The position numbers and the translations under genes were made by a program. Positions 10,315 to 20,383 of a DNA stretch of 64,000 nucleotides are shown piece by piece. Below the pieces are notes generated by a model. It was not told where the DNA came from and did no database searches. It saw only the letters and a list, made by a program, of their open reading frames with translations. Source of the stretch: Nageia nagi (taxonomy: Eukaryota; Pinophyta). Every line of letters starts with the position of its first letter. The stretch's first letter is position 1. Location: the NCBI GenBank assembly GCA_050084985.1, contig JBITNC010000001.1, positions 192,138,001 through 192,202,000 of the forward strand, in the 5' to 3' direction.

Positions 10315-11640
10315 GAATCATGCCATCAGATTCACTGCAAAGGTAATATCAGGATGAGAGATAGTCAGATACAGAAGACTACCGATCAATTGCCTATAAG
10401 CTGTAGCATCAGCCAACTAAGAATCTGAGCTCAATGATACAATGATTCCAAGAGAAATAGGTATTGCAGCATATCTACACTCCTCCATTCCAAACTTTTG
10501 CAAGATGTCTGATATATACTTAGATTGACTAAGATAAGTACAATCTTTATGTTGGTATACTTACATTCCAAGATAGTAATGCAATAGACCTAGATCAGTC
10601 ATTTCAAATGTTACCTTCAGTTTGGATATGCACTCTTGGATGATTTCAATATTGTTACCTGTTATGAGAAGATCATCCACATAAAGGAGAATTAAGACCA
10701 CATCTTTTCCTTGATTTAGTACATAGATATCTGAGTCAGAGAAGCACTTGGAAAAACCAATATCTGCAAAGAATCCTAAAATTTTCTTGTACCATGCTCT
10801 AGGTGCTTGTTTAAGTCCATACAAAGACTTCTTTAGCTTGCACACAAGAGACTCTTTTCCTTCTGGAATAAATCCTTCTAGTTGATTCATGTAGATTTCT
10901 ACATCCAAGTCACCATTGAGAAATGCACTCTTGACATCAAGTTGGAAAAATTTCCATCCCTGAGCTGTAGAAAGAGCAAGGATTATCCTAACAGTAGGCA
11001 TTTTGGCCACAAGAGCAAAGGTTTCCTCATAATCAATACCATATTTCTGAGCGAATCCTTTGGCCACTAACCTTGCTTTGTATTTTTCAACTTCTCCATC
11101 AAAATTGTACTTGACCTTGTAAATCCATTTATTTCCAATCACATTTTTCTCATTGGGATAAGGAACCAAATCCCAAGTTTTATTTTTCATGAGTGCCTCA
11201 TACTCAACTTTCATAGCTTCCATCCAACATTCTTGCTTGGAAGCTTCTTTGAATGTTGATGGCTCATTCATATTATCAATTTTGGCAAATAAGGATTTAT
11301 TCAAGGTCATACTTCTTGTAATTCTCTGAGCTGGAGAATTTTGCTCTTGTGGTGACTTCCCTACATGATCATCCAACCAATTAGGTGCAGGCATAGAATC
11401 ATCTGAATCAGACACCTCAGCATGAGAAGTCGTATCCTCAAGAAGTTCATTGAACTTGACATCCCTAGAAACAAAGACTATTTTATGGGATGAGGAGTAG
11501 AGCCTGTAACCTCTATGCTGATTATCATACCCCACAAAGATGCATTTTTCTGATCTTTTGTCTAACTTCTTTCTTTTCTCTGAGGTAATGAAGGCAAATG
11601 CATCACATCCAAAGACCTTGAAGTGTGAAACGTTAGGTTT
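10315..11640 (-). pseudogene. E1 reverse transcriptase
   Basis: The RT (RVT_2 family) copies the element's RNA into DNA in the virus-like particle. The open frame 10561-11847 carries the whole palm region: NKWIYKVKYNFDG, KARLVAKGFAQKYGIDYEETF, LDVKSAFLNGDL, KKSLYGLKQAPRAWYK and the catalytic YVDDLLITGNN. The frame stops after LLHYYLGM at 10561 (probably GAA to TAA), so the linker to RNase H is interrupted. The N-terminal part of the same frame is the end of integrase. The RT core itself is uninterrupted and could still look intact to a profile search. Confidence 0.9.
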
Positions 11641-12389
11641 CTTTCCTGTCCATGCTTTATACGGAGTTTTTCCTTCAACTACTTTAGTAGGACACCTATT
11701 TAGGGTGTGAATAGCAGTGTGAATAGCTTCTCCCCATAAGAAACTAGGAAGGTTACCCAACATACATCTTGCCATTTCCATAATGGTGTGATTCTTTCTT
11801 TCAGCAACTCCATTTTGCTGAGGGGTGTATGGATTATGAATTGCCACTTGATCCCATGTTTAACACAATAATCATTAAACTCATTGCTATTATATTCACC
11901 CCCATTGTCAGATCTCAGCATTTTGATCTTAAAATTAGTTTGATTTTCAACAAGTGCCTTGAAGTCTTTAAATCGATCAAAAGTTTGATCCTTGTGCTCA
12001 AGTAGATAACCAAATGTCATCCTACTAAAGTCATCAATGAAGGTCAGAACATAAGAAGCTCCCCCTAGAGACTTAGTCTGAAATGGACCCATCAAATCTG
12101 AATGCACAAGCTGAAGAGGACGAGTAGCCCGAGTTGCCTTATCCTTTTCAAACTTTTGCCTATTCATCTTTCCAAGAATGCACCATTCACAAAGACCAAT
12201 TGTGGGTGAAATATTAGGTAAACCTTCCACAATTTCTTGATTTTTCATATCTTGAATACTCTTGTGGTTAAGGTGCCCTAATCGTTGATGCCAAAGATTA
12301 CCTTTTGAACACACATTTGTAGCAAGACAAATCTTTGAAGGTACTTGATCCATAATATAAAGGTCATTCTTTACTGATCCTTTCATCAA
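11641..12389 (-). pseudogene. E1 GAG-pre-integrase and integrase core
   Basis: The integrase joins the cDNA to host DNA. The frame 11700-12389 has the zinc-binding HxxxH-CxxC pattern (WHQRLGHLNHKS ... GLCEWCILGK), then the DDE core: LVHSDLMGPF and MLRSDNGGEYNSNEF supply the two aspartates. Near 11830 the frame shifts and the other open frame continues with YTPQQNGVAERKN, which holds the glutamate. All three catalytic residues are thus present but in two frames, so a full enzyme cannot be made without the shift being undone. Confidence 0.88.
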
Positions 12390-12700
12390 AGTGGCAAGTC
12401 CTTTCCTAACACACCAGGAGTGTGAGGTAAACTCAAATGAGCATCCTGTCCTTGTAATCTAAATTACAGAGATAAGATTCATCCTTAGCTTAGGCACATA
12501 AAAGACATTATCAAGCACCTTTCCATGAATCTTCACATTCCCTATTCCTTGAACATCAAGGACTATATTATCACCTATCACAACTATATCCTTGTTGTAC
12601 TTATGAAAATTTTCAAACTTATCCTTTTCATAACACATGTGATTAGTGCATCCTGAATCAATAATCTAATCATTTGAAATAGTTTGAGTCATTGAGTAGT
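12390..12700 (-). pseudogene. E1 aspartic protease region
   Basis: The minus strand reads an IIDSGCTNHM motif ending near 12650, the active-site DSG of the copia protease, followed by a stretch reading KFENFHKYNKDIVVIGDN. The preceding codon is TAG at 12666-12668 where E2 still has TGG (WIIDSG), a clear G-to-A nonsense change. A second in-frame stop lies in the linker toward integrase (Gln codon to TAG in LISVI-QITRTG). Function as a protease is lost in this copy. Confidence 0.8.
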
Positions 12701-13613
12701 AGGCAACAGAAGCAGCATGCTTGTTCTTCTTTTTATTATTGAAATTTCTCACATTTGCATTTCCCTTTCCTTTTTGAGCAAATTTCTTTTTGCGATAATC
12801 ATACTCTTTGTACCCAAAGATGCCGCAGAAGTTACAATTCCCATCAAACTTTTCCTACGGTGTTGGTTTGCTTGATCCAGCTTTTTCATTCCTTTGCTTG
12901 AAGTTGTTGTGCTTCCTGATGGTAGATGAGGATTTGTTGTCTTTGAATTTATAATGTTTGAACGTCTTCTTGAAAGGAGTTTTGGTTGCTCCTAGAGCAA
13001 TGCTATTATCCTTTAGAGAAATGTTCAACATTTTCTTGTTCAAAGTTTCCTCATGCTTCAGAAGGAGTCTAGAAAGATTGTCAAGGGAGATAACATCTTC
13101 TTCATCATCGAGCCTAGTCTCCATAACTGTGACAAAGTTACTAAACTTTGTAGAGAGGCTTTGAAGAATAATGAAGACCATGAACTCATCATTGATCCAA
13201 TTGCACCCATAGCCAACCAATTGTGTCCTGAGGTCAATGATTTTGTTCAAGTAGATTGAGGCACTTTCATCTTCTCCTTGATGATACTGCAACAACTTTT
13301 GTAGAATGGTGAACCTTCTTGAAAATTTGGACCCAAGGTAAATTTTCTTTAGTCTATCCCAAGCTTCTTTTGCTGATGTCGAGGAAGAAATCATGAGAAG
13401 GATGTCATCTGAAACTGCACGATAGATCATTGAGGTTGCTAACTCATTCTTTGAGTTGTAAATTTCAAGGGCCTTCTCATCTGTAGGAGCAACTAGATCT
13501 TCATTTACTATCTACCATAGCTTCCTTGCCTGTAACTCAGCTCTCATACGAGGTTCCCATATGCCGTAGTTGGAACTGTCGAGTATGTGCTTGGGTATGA
13601 AGGTTTCAACCAT
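12701..13613 (-). pseudogene. E1 gag
   Basis: Gag forms the particle shell. The start ATG at 13611-13613 gives MVETFIPKHILDSSNYGIW, the usual N terminus of copia gag (E2 begins the same way). The central UBN2-type region includes SSTSAKEAWDRL, FTILQKLLQYH and LLKHEETLNKK. A TAG at 13512-13514 follows KLW, so only a 35-residue peptide precedes the main open frame at 12855-13430. The CCHC knuckle (CNFCGIFGYKEYDY, near 12795-12835) has lost its His and last Cys, both read as Tyr, compatible with C-to-T changes. Confidence 0.85.
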
Positions 13614-13736
13614 TGTCTGTACAAAAATAAATATGTAATAAGAATGCAAATTTTTACAAGTTTCCATCTATACAAATCAAACATAAGTAAACATGTCCCA
13701 CATGTGCAAACTTATAACCACGATCTGTAGATGAAT

Positions 13737-14120
13737 AATGTTGGGGTTGTTTTCTTATGTAGAATTAGGCCTTCACCTGGATGCCCACAAGGTGGAGCCC
13801 AGGTACTACCAGTCCTCAACCAGTTCACCTTGGTCAGTAATATACTCTCACAAGGAGAAGTACCAACTATTTTCCAAGGATCCGATGTATCTTGGACCAG
13901 CCATTTTAATTATCTTGATTAAGGTTTTTAGTTTTCCTCCTAGGTTATTAGGATAATCCCTGAATGGACGTGCGAACATGTGGTATCACACATGCCGGTC
14001 CACCTAATAGAGTTATGTCCAATCCAACAGAGGTCTTAGGGGCAATTAAGACGGAATTACCACCACTCAGTTCTTCAGACTAAAAGGGCTCCAGTCTACC
14101 CTGTCCTCACCTTGTGGCTC
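13737..14120 (-). other. Conserved leader block upstream of E1 gag
   Basis: A roughly 380-bp, GC-richer block in the untranslated leader is clearly homologous to 22060-22430 in E2, in the same position before gag. Shared words in the same order include GGCATGTGTG, ATACCACATG, AACCTAGGAGGAAAA (E2 AACCTAAGAGAAAAA), CAAGATAATTAA and CATCCAGGTGAAG (E2 TATCCGGGTGAAG). No open frame is conserved between the two. It may hold a packaging or translation signal; that is inference. Confidence 0.7.
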
Positions 14121-15164
14121 CCCAAACAAGTCATGTTGTGGAAGAATACGTGCGGATGTGTTCATTTTAGGGGTTACTTTCAATATTTGCATTTTTGCAA
14201 GTATAAGAAAATTGTGCAAAAATATAAAGTAAAGTAAAATTGCATCATCCACACAAGCTTGAAAAAACCTTAAAAAGTCCAATGGGTTTTGTACTAACCC
14301 CTAAAGGACTTTTACATTTTGTATATTTTGCTCAATTTATTCAAGTACTTAATGAATTAAAAAAGAACTAAGTCCTACTTAGCATTTAATTCATAACATG
14401 CATTGTTCCATGACTTAAAAAAAAATTTAAGTAATCATGCATCATGCATTATTTAAAATTTAAGTCCTAAGCATGTTTTATTCTTCAAACAAGATAAAGA
14501 TTCATGCATCATAAGTCTAGTATGCAAGATCTAGATAAGGTTTACAAGTTAAAGAGACATGCATCACAAGTCTAGCATGCAAGATCTAGATAAAATTTAA
14601 GTAAAAATTATACCAATTCCCCCCTTTTCACTTAAAGTTTTATCCCTAAAAAAAAAAAATGTATGCTAATACTTGTCTTATAAGTATGCATTTTAAGTAA
14701 AAATTTTCCCTTATTTACTTAAAAAAATAGCATGCTTAGACTAAATTACTATGCTTAAAAAAAATGCTAAGAGGTTAGCATTAAAAAATTGCATGTGCAC
14801 CTTAGTAATTTAAACATGCAATTTTGAATAGAATATTAGAAATATTCTAAGTACTCCTAAGTCCATTTAATGGGAGCAATTGACTTGTAAGCAAGTAAGT
14901 AAAAAAAATTAAATGCCTAAGAAGTATATGTGTGCAAGTTGTAATAGGAGACCCATACCCCTATTTTTAATGCTTCTTCTACCTTAAGCACTAAAAATAC
15001 TCTAAGTCAATAAACAATTAAATGCTTTGTAATTTTAAAATATGACCCCCCCTTTTTCTTCCACCAAGAAAAGCATACGTTGCTTTTGGAAGAGCAAAAA
15101 ATGCAAGTAGTCAACTAAGCAAACTTAATGCATTTATGTGCATTAAAGTGACTAAGAATACTTG
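14121..15164 (-). other. E1 leader, AT-rich, with short direct repeat
   Basis: Untranslated AT-rich leader. Two copies of a roughly 50-bp unit (words ATGCATCA, AAGTCTAG, ATGCAAGATCTAGATAA) occur at about 14510-14590. No coding similarity recognised. Confidence 0.5.
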
Positions 15165-15740
15165 CAAGAAGTTGGCAGCCATCAACCTTGACCGTGGGAA
15201 GGAGGATGACCTGCATGAAGGCATTTAGAGGATAGCCTATGGAGGTGTTGGGGAGGAAGAGGAGTGTATGGCTGAGCCATTAGGAGGCTGGAGGTTGAGA
15301 GGAGGAGTGCAAAAGGAGAGGAAGGAGAGTGCAGGAGCATTTTTCTCATGGTGCAAAGTGGCAGCGCCTAGGAGTTGACCTGCATGCTTATGGTGCAGAG
15401 TCTAAGCAACATGGGGGCAAGGAGAAGTGGAGGAGGCTGCGGGGAAGGTAGGTCAGAGTTGAAGTCGCTGAGTCGCTTGGCTTACAACGCCCTCCAAATC
15501 TTCCTCTTTTTTTTAATTTCCTTTCCTTTGCATTGGAGAGCTTTGGATCGATCATAGTTTCAACAGAGTGTAGATTAAATAAGGAGGAGAGGGCCTGCGA
15601 GTAGAAGAATGTAACACATCATGGAAGGAGAGTCGCACAGGTCGAGGGGATGTTAGATTTTGGTGTTGATGAGCAGCATGCCAGGCTGGAGCAAAAGAGG
15701 GAGCATGAGTAGGAGCGGGATCGTGAGGGGTTGAACGTGA

Positions 15741-15790
15741 TGCAGAATGGGAGCTCGAGAGATGGTGCAGAATGGGAGCTCGAGAGATGG
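15741..15790. repeat. Perfect 25-bp tandem duplication
   Basis: Two identical units (15741-15765, 15766-15790), each beginning TGCAGAATGGGAGCTCGAGA, inside the extra leader segment. Confidence 0.9.
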
Positions 15791-16307
15791 TCATGAGTAG
15801 GCAGTAGCAGATAGGGTAATGCCTATCGTGCTTGAATTTTGAGGAGAATTCCTTAAGGAAGGCATCTAAGGTTCGATCCACCTTAAAGAGAGCCAAAAGA
15901 ACTTTGGTTTCCACCACAAGCATCATCATCTTGAAGAGTATAGATCGCCAAATGGAGGATCTAAAGGCTCCTTCACTCTGCCTTTGGTTCGATGCAATTT
16001 CTTATTACTACTGTGCTTGGTAGAGGAGGGTGAAGGTGAGAGAGAGGGTGAGGTATTCTATCAAACAATTTGTAGACTCTCCTCAATGTATCCATTTTAT
16101 GCATATCCTGCGACTACAGTTCGAGGAGTCATTTCCAACGATCAATGCAGGCCATGAAACAAGTCTGCATCATGCATGTTGTCAACTACGGACCCATTCA
16201 ACGTATCTGTTTGGTGCATATTAGCAAAAAAAAATAGTTTTGTAATGCGTAGACTCTTTCCACGTATCCGTTTTGTGCATATGAAATGAGGCAGGTCAGA
16301 CGTAGCA

Positions 16308-16379
16308 GCTATCTTAGCTCAACCGGTAGAGCATGTGGCTTTTAACCACATGGTCATGGGTTCGACTCCTGCATGCTTA
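16308..16379 (+). tRNA. tRNA-Lys(UUU)-like sequence, probably pseudogene
   Basis: The D arm (TAGCTCAACCGGTAGAGC), a perfect 5-bp anticodon stem TGTGG/CCACA around CTTTTAA (anticodon TTT at 16341-16343), a five-base variable loop TGGTC and a T loop GGTTCGACTCC are all present. The T stem (ATGGG/CCTGC) has mismatches, and the two acceptor strands (GCTATCT and ATGCTTA) do not pair, so a functional tRNA is unlikely. The internal promoter boxes A and B look largely intact. It is antisense to E1 transcription. It could equally be the tRNA-derived head of a SINE, but no SINE body or A-rich tail is evident. Confidence 0.55.
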
Positions 16380-16410
16380 TATTTTGCAGCAGCCATGAGA
16401 CCAGGGGTGC

Positions 16411-17028
16411 TGATGTGGCCCTCAACAATTTTTCAAAAAAATTGAAACTTTCAATTTTGTAAAACTAAAAAATTGTAAATTTTCAAAGAACTTGTAAAGT
16501 CTTCCATTTCAAAAAAAAATGAGAGAGGGCAAATATCCCCATATTTGCTTTAAATTTTAAACAATTGCCTCTAGAAATTATGTAAATATTTCAAAAAACT
16601 TGTAAATAAAGTCCTCCACTTTATTTCAACAATAAAATATTTAAAAAAAAATTGCACCTTCCTCCTTTTTTTGATATTTTTCACAAAAGACTATTGTAAA
16701 AAATCTTTTCAATAAGATGCTATCATAATATATTTTTGCTCACAAAAAATGCATTTTCTTTGTACATTAAAAATAGATTACTAACATAAAATATTGTTAG
16801 TAAGAAGAGAGTAGCAAAAATATATTATGGTATTTGAAGTTATTTTTGCTAAGACATTGAGCTAGCATAATCATACAAAAAATTAGTATCATAATGAACT
16901 TAGTTAAAGAAGGATAGAAGGTTATACCTTTGCAAACCTTTTACCTCACAATGAAGATTAGGATTAAGATCTCCAAATTTGAGAAGGATGAAGAACCTCC
17001 AAAATGTAGAAGAAGAGCTTCCACACCA
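16411..17028 (-). other. E1 leader next to PBS
   Basis: AT-rich untranslated leader, no open frames or repeats of note. Confidence 0.5.
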
Positions 17029-17044
17029 AGCTCTAGATACCAAT
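17029..17044 (-). other. E1 primer binding site
   Basis: On the minus strand TTGGTATCTAGAGCTTGG begins one base from the LTR end. It matches the initiator tRNA-Met site TGGTATCAGAGC with one inserted T. Confidence 0.8.
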
Positions 17045-17162
17045 TGAGGGAATTAGCACTACTCTAATTCCCAAGGTCCAAGACTATAGAAAGCTCAATC
17101 ACATTCAACATGCAACATCTACAAGCTACCAACACATTCACACAATATGACACCAATATAAT

Positions 17163-17193
17163 GTGGTTCCTCCCTCCTTGGGAGTACATCCAC
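17163..17193 (-). promoter_or_regulatory. LTR hairpin of E1 5' LTR
   Basis: A 31-nt inverted repeat about 120 bp downstream of the TATA box: outer stem GTGG/CCAC, inner stem CTCCC/GGGAG, loop AAGGA. The same structure sits at 8348-8378 in the 3' LTR and in the LTRs of E2 and the old element. Confidence 0.6.
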
Positions 17194-17313
17194 AACTAGT
17201 TCTCTATTCTCAATCTATGCCTCTCTTACAACTATTCTCTTGCTCTCTCCTACACAACCTAGTAGAGTAATCTTACTCCAAAACTTAGATGTGTTTACAA
17301 GAGGAGAGGTCCT

Positions 17314-17322
17314 CTATTTATA
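17314..17322 (-). promoter_or_regulatory. TATA box of E1 5' LTR
   Basis: TATAAATAG on the minus strand, a strong plant TATA box, about 225 bp into the LTR as read from its transcribed start. Confidence 0.75.
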
Positions 17323-17552
17323 GCTTGAGAGCACCTCCCTAACCTCCCTTTAACCCAAGGGTTAGGTTAGGGTTACAATAAATGTGTGACCTAACTTTAA
17401 CCTACCAACTAACCCCATGGTTAGGTCAAAGTCCACACATAATAAAGAATTCAATTAATCCCTTAAGGTATCTACATATCCTTTAAGTGATTAATTGAAC
17501 TTACAAGGAGTTTAGATATTCACAATATTTCATTACAAATTCTAACACTTTC

Positions 17553-18560
17553 ATAGTTAGGCGACCTCAAAGTACTTGATATTAACTAAAATGGAGAGAA
17601 ATGTGAGATTAAAGACATCTCCCGTTGGCTACATTATTTTCTACCAAGGATCAAATTATTCTAAGAGGATAGGGTATTAATCGATGAGGATTCCTATCGA
17701 TCTACTCTAACTATGGAGCCATTAATGTGAAACCAAACTTTACAACCTTTGTTAGCATTCTACAAGGCATGTATTACCATGTGGGATCAACAAGTAAATA
17801 TGGAGATCCATCCAAGAGTAATTGAAGTGATTTATCAATGACTATTATGGTTGCAAGTACCTATGAGGTATACGCAAGGCCTAAGAATTTGTTTCACAAG
17901 CTTCCATGGATTGCAATGATTGTAGAGAATGATTTTTTAGTGTGGGTCATCATGGAAGCTCAAGAAGAAGGTATATGAATCCATAAATGGTAATTTAAAA
18001 TGGTTTCTTATCAGATTTATGATTAAGATTATCTATTAGTCGCAATACAAGGCCTAGGAGTCATTTGACAATACACACAATGCAAGTAGAGTTTCATGGA
18101 TAGTATTGATTGTAGGATATGCACAAAATGGGTTTTCTAAGAGGTATAGGAGACTTTTAAGTAATAAAGTTATATTTTGAAACCTTTGCTAGCATTTTCT
18201 AACATGTACTATGATGGAAGCTCTACATAAAGGTTTAGAGATTTTTCAAGAGTAACTGAAAATGGTTTGTCATCAAATTCTATGGTTGTGTGGCTTGTTA
18301 TCCATGTATGCAAAATGAGAAAAGAATACACAAGATACAAGAATAGATATTAAGGTACAGCATTTCATGGTACTAGAATGATTTGAATGCAATAGACAAG
18401 CGTAGAGTAAGATTCAAAAATCTTTATCAACATTCTTTTGTACATAGCAAAAGTTCTAGAAGAAGGTATTGAGATCCATGAAAGAGGAAATTAACAACTA
18501 ACTGTTTCCTTACATACTATCCAAGCAATTAAAAGTTTTTTCCTTATACCTTTACAATTA
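17553..18560 (+). pseudogene. PPR (pentatricopeptide repeat) protein pseudogene
   Basis: PPR proteins bind organellar RNA. Typical PLS-type phrases can be read in shifting frames: LGDLKVLDI and KMERNV (17555-17600), NVKPNFTTFVSILQ (about 17726-17770), DLSMTIMVAS (about 17833), LFHKLPWIAMI (about 17895-17930), SWIVLIVGYAQNGFSK (about 18097-18145), TFASI (about 18185), RVTENGLSSNSMVV (about 18255-18295) and EGIEIHERG (about 18455-18480). These cover about three repeats. Numerous stops and indels rule out function. E1 is inserted immediately upstream of LGDLK, so E1 either split an already decayed gene or helped inactivate it. Confidence 0.75.
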
Positions 18561-19935
18561 GGCAAGGAGTGCAAACCTCACATGTAATATACCAACCAAA
18601 AAGGTATCTTCAAAGTACTTAAATAGTATTAATATCATGAAGATTTCAATGAAAACATTTTTCTTCAACAACTATAATAAATGCAAGTAGGCTTTACAAT
18701 GTAACTAAATAAATGTACCAAAATTTATATATATAAATATCAAATAATTCTAAAGAAGTATTTTTCAAATTACTTTAATAGTAAAACAAATAAATGAACC
18801 TATCCAACAATAATAAATACATCACAATTTGTCTAGCATTTGTACAAAGCTTCATATTTAAAAGTATCAAATAATTACAAAGAAATTATTTCCCACAACA
18901 CTTTACTAGTAATATTATCATAAATCTATATCTTTAAACTATAATAAATGTAATATACCCACAATGTAACCAAGCATTTTTGACCAAGTATCTAAAATGT
19001 AAGGAAGTACCTGGGCTTAAGAGGAAGGGATCCTTTTCTCCATAAGACCCTAAACCAAAGTTGAAAATAGCAAAAATGAAATGATAGTAGATGATTTTTC
19101 TAATGTTCCATCCCTTCTATTTATAGCTAAGGAGGTTCAAGTATGTCCAAATGAACGTCCACTCATCCCTTTTAATAATTTTTATGGTAGGTCTTAATAA
19201 AATTGTTGATGAGTGTAATGGTATTAAATAATTGAACCTATTTTATTTTAACTAACAAAATAATTCCAACTATTATCCATACCTAACACAAGGAAACAAA
19301 ATAAGTAGGGCCATAACTTCATTATTTTTAATAACCATTAATGCCTTATAACATCCCAAAATGACACTAGTCATTTCTAATCATTATTGTTTTAATTTTT
19401 ACTTTAATTTACTAATGACTCAGTAAAAATTTGAATTCAAATGAATATTATTTGCCCTCCTTTTTTGAATTTAAATTTCAAAAATTCTCAACAAGAAGTT
19501 AATCACAAATTTTACTTGCAATGGTTGCCTTGTTCTACAGGATAAATTGTTAGTCCACACACACTCATACATAAACATATTTTTTATGAAAATCGATATT
19601 TATGACTATTATTCTAACATGAAACTATATGATCTACGACGGTCATTGAGATTTGTCAATGAATCAATGTCAATCATTTTTTCACTCTTACCCTTCTATT
19701 TCCATCACTAATTCACCTTTGGTTCCTTGGGTCTTTGATTACTCTTATCATCTCGCAGTAACATGTTACTTACATCATAAAATCTCGAAACCAACATCAA
19801 CTTGACATAAGTAATACATATTTCTAGTTAAAATTTTATCATCATACATCCATAGTTCAACATGTTTTCATTCACATCCTCAATGGTGCTCGAGGTCAAA
19901 TGGTGTCTTTGGGTGATTCATTACAATGTGCCCTT
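18561..19935. other. AT-rich intergenic DNA with degenerate repeats
   Basis: Degenerate units of about 125 bp (words TATCAAATAATT, CAAAGAA, AATAGTA) occur over about 18600-18960. A minus-strand TATA-like TATAAATAG at 19118-19126 with upstream-looking sequence hints at an unrecognised LTR promoter, but no LTR boundaries or genes were found. Confidence 0.4.
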
Positions 19936-20383
19936 TGTTAGAAATTGTAATGTAATATTGTGTAATATTTTTTTTTACTGTAATTTCATTTAATACTTAA
20001 ATTATCCTTAGATACCTTAAATTATTAAGGGAATAAAAATAAAAGAAAGATTAAAAATAGGTATAAGATTAAAAATACAAAATATATTAAATATAGAGTG
20101 GGTTTCTTCTTATAAATAGGGAAAAAATCCCCCCTCTCATATTGCACAATTGTTATGCAAGCTTTGATGTAGGTTTAGAGTTTGGAGAGAGATGAAAGAT
20201 TCTATAATAGAGATTCTTAAGAATAAGATCTTAGTTAGTGGATGTACTCTCAAAGGAGGAACTACTTTATCTTATGTTATTTGTGAGATTGGCTTGAGTT
20301 ATTATGCTATTATGTTGATATTGTAAGTGCCTTCTTGAGATCTTGGTAACGAAGAATTGATTCAAAAAAAATTAATTTCTTCA
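19936..20383 (+). repeat. E2 5' LTR
   Basis: Begins TGTTAGAAATTG, ends TTTCTTCA. TATA box TATAAATAG at 20111-20119; the LTR hairpin lies at 20238-20265 with its pairing partly lost. Confidence 0.92.
20111..20119 (+). promoter_or_regulatory. TATA box of E2 5' LTR
   Basis: TATAAATAG, the same octamer core as in E1; the corresponding site in the 3' LTR is 27620-27628. Confidence 0.7.

Larger units (their letters stand above)
15165..16410. other. Extra, GC-richer segment in E1 leader, probably captured
   Basis: This part of the leader is markedly GC-richer than its surroundings and has no counterpart in E2, whose leader is about 1.2 kb shorter. It contains a 25-bp perfect tandem duplication, a tRNA-Lys-like sequence at 16308-16379 (plus strand, antisense to E1) and open frames on both strands (15552-15929 minus; 15375-15557 and 15832-16023 plus) without recognised domains. 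The phrase CTGCATGCTTAT occurs near 15381 and again after the tRNA-like sequence at about 16369. Capture of host DNA by the element is the simplest reading; the exact ends are uncertain. Confidence 0.5.
8230..17547 (-). mobile_element. Full-length Ty1/copia retrotransposon E1
   Basis: A 9318-bp element with two 503-bp LTRs (8230-8732 and 17045-17547), flanked by the perfect 5-bp target duplication CTTTC (8225-8229 and 17548-17552). A PBS adjoins the right LTR and a polypurine tract adjoins the left one, so transcription runs on the minus strand. Internal order gag, protease, integrase, RT, RNase H is that of Ty1/copia. The LTRs differ at only two places seen by eye (8234/17049 A/G and one C/G about 27 bp further in), indicating a recent insertion. 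Nevertheless the coding region carries several nonsense codons and a frameshift. The leader is unusually long because of an extra segment at about 15165-16410. Confidence 0.95.
17045..17547 (-). repeat. E1 5' LTR
   Basis: 503 bp with TG...CA ends; two differences from the 3' LTR. It holds the promoter of the element on the minus strand. Confidence 0.95.

Noticed and set aside
10882-11070. Plus-strand open frame inside E1 RT, and similar frames on the non-coding strands of the other elements
   Set aside because: Shadows of the retrotransposon coding sequence without independent motifs.
15552-15929. Pro/His-rich 125-codon minus-strand frame as a captured host gene
   Set aside because: Low-complexity composition, contains the 25-bp duplication, no domain; coding nature not supported, though the segment itself is reported.
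16308-16379. Functional tRNA gene
   Set aside because: Acceptor strands do not pair and the T stem has mismatches; kept only as a tRNA-like pseudogene.
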